A stretch of 64,000 nt of DNA from Stictocephala bisonia (lineage: Eukaryota > Arthropoda > Insecta > Hemiptera > Membracidae): positions 1,052,785 to 1,116,784 of the forward strand of contig JAQJVL010000306.1 in NCBI GenBank assembly GCA_035578905.1, given 5' to 3'. The notes under the pieces were generated by a model. The model ran no database searches. It was given only the letters and a program-made list of their open reading frames with translations, and was not told the origin of the DNA. Shown here piece after piece: positions 60,024 through 64,000 of this stretch (position 1 is its first letter; each line of letters starts with the position of its first letter). A program made the translations under genes and the position numbers.

Positions 60024-61568
60024 ATGGCTGAGCCTACTGAACCCAGGAAGAAGAGAGGAAGACCTCGAATACACGAGAAACGGAGTTCTCCCTACAAGAA
60101 AATAGGACAAGGAGCGCCTTTAAGAAGCCAAGCTCGTGAGTTAGTGTTCAATGTAAGACAGTATTTTATAGAAGAAAAAAGAAATAAGGGTCCATTACTG
60201 CCAGTGGATAAGGCTGTGGATAGAGCAGCAGCCGCACTGCCCATTAACAAAAGTACAGTTGTGAGTATTTGCAAAGAAAAGGTTGAAAAAAACAATCAAG
60301 GTGAACCTTCAACATTAAATACCCCAAATAAAAAAAGAAACATCAATAGACGTAATCAATCAATAAAAAGTAACAAGACTTGATGCTTTCGAACAAGATG
60401 CAATTCGACGTCATATTTATGGATACTATTGCAGAAAAGAACACCTTACTTTAAAGAAGCTGCAAGTCTCCCTGAGGGAAGCTGATTTATTTCGAGGATC
60501 CAGATCTTCACTGCACGCCCTTCTTCAACACATTGGTTTCAAATATGAAAAAATTAACAAAAGAAGGATTCTTTTGGAGAGGAACGACATTGTTGCTAAG
60601 CGTTGAAAGTTTTTAAGAGAAATCAGGAAAGAATGTTTTGAAAATATTGTTTGGTTGGACGAAACTTGGGTAAATGCGGGCCATTGTCCAGCAAAAGGAT
60701 GGTCGGATGGCTCTAAACGGGCACAATGGCTGCACCTTTAGGTAAAGGTGAACGATTAATTCTGCATGCCGGGAGCTCCAATGGTTTTGTTCCGGAGTGC
60801 TGTTTGTTATTCAAGTCCAAAGGTACAGGAGATTACCACGAAGAAATGAACAGTGACACATTTCTGTCATGGTTTAAGGACACTCTGCTTCCACGGCTCA
60901 GGAACCCCACAACAATTGTAATGGACAATGCGTCTTACCATTCAAAACTGTTGGACAAAGTTCCCACAATATCAGCCAAGAAGGCGGACATGAAGGAATG
61001 GCTACAAGGACACGGTGTACTGTTTGAAGAGGAATTAACAAAAGCGGAGCTTTAGGAAATTATAACTCAAAACAAACCGCCAAATCCAACTTACATCATT
61101 GATGATTTGGCTAAGATAAGCGGACACAAAGTTATCAGACTGCCACCTTACCACTGTCATTTCAACAGTATTGAGTTGATCTGGGCTCAAGTTAAGGGAT
61201 ATGTAGCAAGGAACAATAAGCTGTTTAATCTTACAGAAACAAAAAAACTAACAATGGAGGCAACAGAAAACGTTTCCTCTTCTGCATGGAAAAATGTTGT
61301 AGAGCATACAAAGAAAATCATAGACGAAGCGTGGCTTAAGGAAGGCATCATGGAGCAGGACGTCGAACAGATGATTATCAATGTCAATGGTGGAGATGAA
61401 GACGAAAGTGACAGCGATGAAGAATCAGAAAACGGAGAGCAGTGTTATTTGAATGACATTAACCAAGACATTGACGTGTACGAAGAAGAAGCCGTGGACA
61501 CATCTTTAAGCGGAGTTTTCCCACATTCCCCTATTCAAGAAAATGTGCTAAAGTTTTCAGAATTTTAG
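60024..61568 (+). pseudogene. Transposase of the DD82E element, broken
   Basis: Starts at ATG 60024 (MAEPTEPRKKRGRPRIHEK); an AT-hook-like RGRP is near the N-terminus. HTH-like sequence follows (AVDRAAAALPINKSTVVSIC, then LTLKKLQVSLREADLFRG). Catalytic residues: Asp in NIVWLDETW (60657), Asp in TIVMDNASYH (about 60922), Glu in HFNSIELIWAQVKGY. Counting through one in-frame stop gives 82 residues between the last two, hence DD82E. An acidic tail follows (GDEDESDSDEESENGE). Breaks: frameshift at about 60375, TGA at about 60604, frameshift at about 60725 and TAG at about 61053. It would catalyse cut-and-paste at TA, but this copy cannot encode it intact. Family: IS630/Tc1/mariner; the Sailor name is from memory of a DD82E group and should be confirmed. 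Confidence 0.85.
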
Positions 61569-61893
61569 ACAGGTACTATTTTTGAACTTTTTTACACAAT
61601 CAAAATGTTTAATATTAATAATGTATTGTTAGTGTGATAATTGTTAATTAAAACCTTATTAACATTTTAGACGTTATTAATTTATTACACCTAATATATT
61701 ATATTGAATATTAAAAAGTACTATTTTTGTTATAATGAAAATTGAAAAACACTCAAACGTCCTTTAAATCAACAACTATTTTTATAATAATATAAATGAA
61801 ACATTTACCAATAAAGGTAAATAAACGTACATAATATAGGGCCTAACTGTAATACAGTTCCATCATTATAAATTGTTTTTACATAAGTTTCCT

Positions 61894-62174
61894 GGAATAT
61901 TTAATGATTAGTTGTTTAACATGTTTCAGACTTATATAGTCCATTTTCAAAAATATAATAAATCTCTTAAACAAAAAACAAAGGAATTTTGAATAAAAAT
62001 AAAATACATAATGAAAGAAGTATTTGTGTGTGTAAATTAATATTTTTAATCGTATGTTTCATTTTTATTCCAAATAACTTTGTTTTTGTTTGGTTGTTAG
62101 TTTGAGAGATTTGTAATGTTTTTGAAAATGGACTAAGTCTGAAACATGTTAATCAACTAATTATTAAATATTTT
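61894..62174. repeat. Inverted repeat of about 75-80 bp in the 3' part of the DD82E element
   Basis: AACATGTTTCAGACTTATATAGTCCATTTTC (in pieces) at 61918 is inverted at 62120-62150 as GAAAATGGACTAAGTCTGAAACATGTT. Complementarity extends from ATATTTAATGATTAGTTG to AAATCTCTTAAAC, with a 125-bp spacer. Confidence 0.8.
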
Positions 62175-63593
62175 AGAGAACTCATGTTTTCATTTAAATT
62201 TTCTTTTAATAATATATACAGTTATCCATAAAAATGAATCCTGTAATGCAATAAAGTTACAATATTAGAATATTAGAACATCGCACTAAACAGTTACACA
62301 GAGAAGGGAATATTCCTTTCTCTGCCAGTAAGCTTATAGACGTCTTGAGTGGTGAGCGACGAGTCAGCTGATCACTGGTAGCTTTCTCTAACGACGAAGT
62401 GGCAACATTGTCCGATCCACCCCCTGACGGCCGCTCGCTCCCAATACGGAAGCTGTTTTAAACGGAGTATAGTAGTTGACAAGAAATGTTTGCAATGGAA
62501 GAGGCAAGAGCTGAGCCAGTGACTGTACAGTGTACATTGTGCGTGTGGTATCACTGCCGCCTTGTTGACAATCGAGTTTTGAAAACTTCTGAATCTTTCT
62601 TCCTAATTCAAGAAAATTCTATTTAATACGAGAGTACGATTTTAGTGTCACTTAAATAACACAATTAATTTAGGTTTAAAGAAATTTTATCTAGCGTTTG
62701 TCATTATCGAATTTACAAAGGTTTACAAAAAAATTAATTTCTCATTGACCTGTTTAAATTATTAAATGAGACTTATACCAAACTAATCACAATGAATCAA
62801 ACTGTCATCCATCTACAAGAAATTATTTTATTATTATTACTCTCGCTACAGTAACAGGTTAAAGACGACTCACGCGCAATTTCACTCATAAAACCGTGTT
62901 CTTAAACACAAATATCACAATAAAAAAACAAATTAGTTTAAGCAAAATATCCAGTATAATTTTTTCTTAAAAAATATAACATGGTGGACACTATACAAGT
63001 AGTTTGAAAATTATTGCTTACTTATTTTAAGTTTGACAGCAAATTAAAGCTCAGAGTTTTGTCATTTCAGACCAGTGGTGCGTGGCCGTTCCGCCAGTAC
63101 CAAAGTTATTTTATTCGGACTATAATGTTTACTCAAAGAAATTTTGTCAAGAAATTTGGTCTAGCTTCTTTCGTTTCCGAGTTTGCAAGGGTTTACAAAA
63201 AAAGTTTATTTCTCATTAACTTGTTTCATTTATTAAATAAAACTTATACCAAACTAATCACAATGAAAAAACTGTCATCCAGCCACAATAAATTATTTTA
63301 TTATTATTATTATTCTAGCTACAGTGACAGGTTTAAGAAAACTAGCGCGCAATTTCACTCATAAGACCGTGTTCTTAAACACAAATATCAGTATGAAAAC
63401 CCAATTAGTTCAAGCGAACCCTCCAGCATAATTTTTTCTTAAAGAATATAACACGGTGGACACTATACAAATACTTTGAAAATTATTTCTTACTTATTTT
63501 TAGTTTGACAGAAAATTAAAACTCAGTTTTGTCATTTCAAGCCAGCGGCGCTTGGCCGTTCCGCCAGTACCAAAGGTTTTTATAAGGACTATA

Positions 63594-64000
63594 GCCAATT
63601 GACAAACCAGTAGATGCCCCTCGTTGAGATAAGGCGAATAAAACTTAGACGTCCTACAATACGTAATAACAGTTTTACTATGAAAATGTGTACTGCCTAG
63701 CCAACTGACAAACCAGTAGATGCCCCTCGTTTACATAAGGCGAATAAAACTTGGGTGTCCTACAATACATAACGGTTTCACTGAAAAAAATTGTACTGTC
63801 TAGCCAACTGACAAACAAGTAGATGCACCACGTTGGCACAAGGCGAATAAAACTTGGGTGTCCTACAATACATAATAACAGTTTTAACTAACGAAAATAA
63901 GATTTCCTAGCCAATGGACAAACCAGAAGATGCCCTTGTTTAGATATGACAAATTGAATTCTACTATATATATACTGACGGCCTCAACTATGATTCCTTA
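63594..64000 (+). repeat. 103-bp satellite, right continuation
   Basis: AGCCAATTGACAAACCAGTAGATGCCCC then AGATAAGGCGAATAAAAC (pieces) at about 63594, 63700 and 63800: the same monomer as 53125-54528 but more diverged. It runs to the window end, where it decays. Confidence 0.9.

Larger units (their letters stand above)
59617..62469 (+). mobile_element. DD82E (Sailor-like) IS630-Tc1-mariner transposon, 2.85 kb
   Basis: 44-bp TIRs begin TACTCCGTTTTAAACAGC on the left and TACTCCGTTTAAAACAGC on the right (minus strand) and continue through CTTCCGTATTGGGAGCGAGC, with one mismatch. TA flanks lie at 59615-59616 and 62470-62471. The empty site is visible at 55189-55190 (minus-strand alignment CTACTAATA / TTACTAATA). 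The interior holds a disabled transposase with DDE spacing of 82 residues. Confidence 0.88.
58526..63122 (-). mobile_element. Inner copy of the same long-TIR element, opposite orientation
   Basis: Left end TA|TAGTTCGAATAAAATAAC, right end (minus strand) TA|TAGTCCGAATAAAATAAC. It splits the outer element's right TIR: left flank ...AACACAGT-TA, right flank TA-ATGTTTACTC, and the intact TIR at 54975-54990 (minus strand ACACAGTTAATGTTTG) shows the unsplit site. Minus-strand reading matches the outer copy's left end (AAGGCGTCGGTGATACC at 55092 and its counterpart near 62550). Without the nested DD82E element and SINE it is about 1.6 kb and non-coding. Confidence 0.82.
54531..63591 (+). mobile_element. 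Outer long-TIR, TA-targeting element (9.06 kb with nested insertions)
   Basis: Left end TA|TAGTCGGAATAAAATAAC and right end (minus strand) TA|TAGTCCTTATAAAAACC, then shared CTTTGGTACTGGCGGAACGG. Satellite sequence continues on both sides (GTTTA ... TAGCC against unit GTCTAGCC), so TA was duplicated. The terminal block of about 460-480 bp is common to both ends. The interior carries a LINE fragment, about 1.1 kb of unknown sequence and, within the right TIR at CAGTTA|ATG, the inverted second copy at 58526-63122. No transposase of its own was recognised. Confidence 0.82.

Overview
The window looks like a repeat-rich stretch of an arthropod, most likely insect, nuclear genome. It is AT-rich, carries eukaryotic spliced or intronless genes and no operons, and is dominated by transposons of types common in insects: mariner, hAT, FLYWCH/MULE, IS630-Tc1-mariner with a long catalytic spacing, PHD-ORF1 LINEs, small Helitrons and tRNA-derived SINEs. 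It also holds several satellite arrays. I cannot name the species from sequence alone. No conserved housekeeping gene was recognised. The only plausible non-transposon coding sequences are a 620-codon repeat protein (29276-31138) and a short neighbouring reading frame (31207-31482).

Layout. 1-1012 is odd homopolymer-rich sequence ending in an N gap. 1.2-6.2 kb has Helitron fragments, a broken hAT transposase interrupted by a small inverted-repeat element, and degenerate repeats. 7.0-8.3 kb is a dead mariner with TA duplications. 10.25-11.13 kb is a long-TIR foldback element. 11.93-17.00 kb is a MULE whose two 2,079-bp arms are near-identical inverted copies, each holding transposase exons; it sits in a unit of a 101-bp satellite with a shared CCCGTGGGA flank. 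The satellite runs on to about 22.9 kb and shows a 2,112-bp higher-order period. 25.4-26.8 kb is a 67-bp satellite. 29.3-31.5 kb holds the repeat-protein gene and its small neighbour. 31.7-36.8 kb is Helitron copies, other repeats and a CA microsatellite. 42.2-46.9 kb is a full-length LINE with two open ORFs. 46.9-50.6 kb holds tandem arrays (66, 137, about 130 and about 40 bp) and a complete 542-bp Helitron.

53.1-64.0 kb is a nested stack that can be peeled layer by layer. A 103-bp satellite is split at TA by a 9.06-kb long-TIR element. That element is split, inside its own right TIR, by a second copy of the same family in the opposite orientation. The inner copy is in turn split at TA by a 2.85-kb DD82E transposon with 44-bp TIRs, and it also carries a SINE. 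Intact paralogous sites inside the window show the empty target for the inner element, the DD82E element and the SINE. The transposons are individually self-contained; apart from the LINE, their coding regions are broken.
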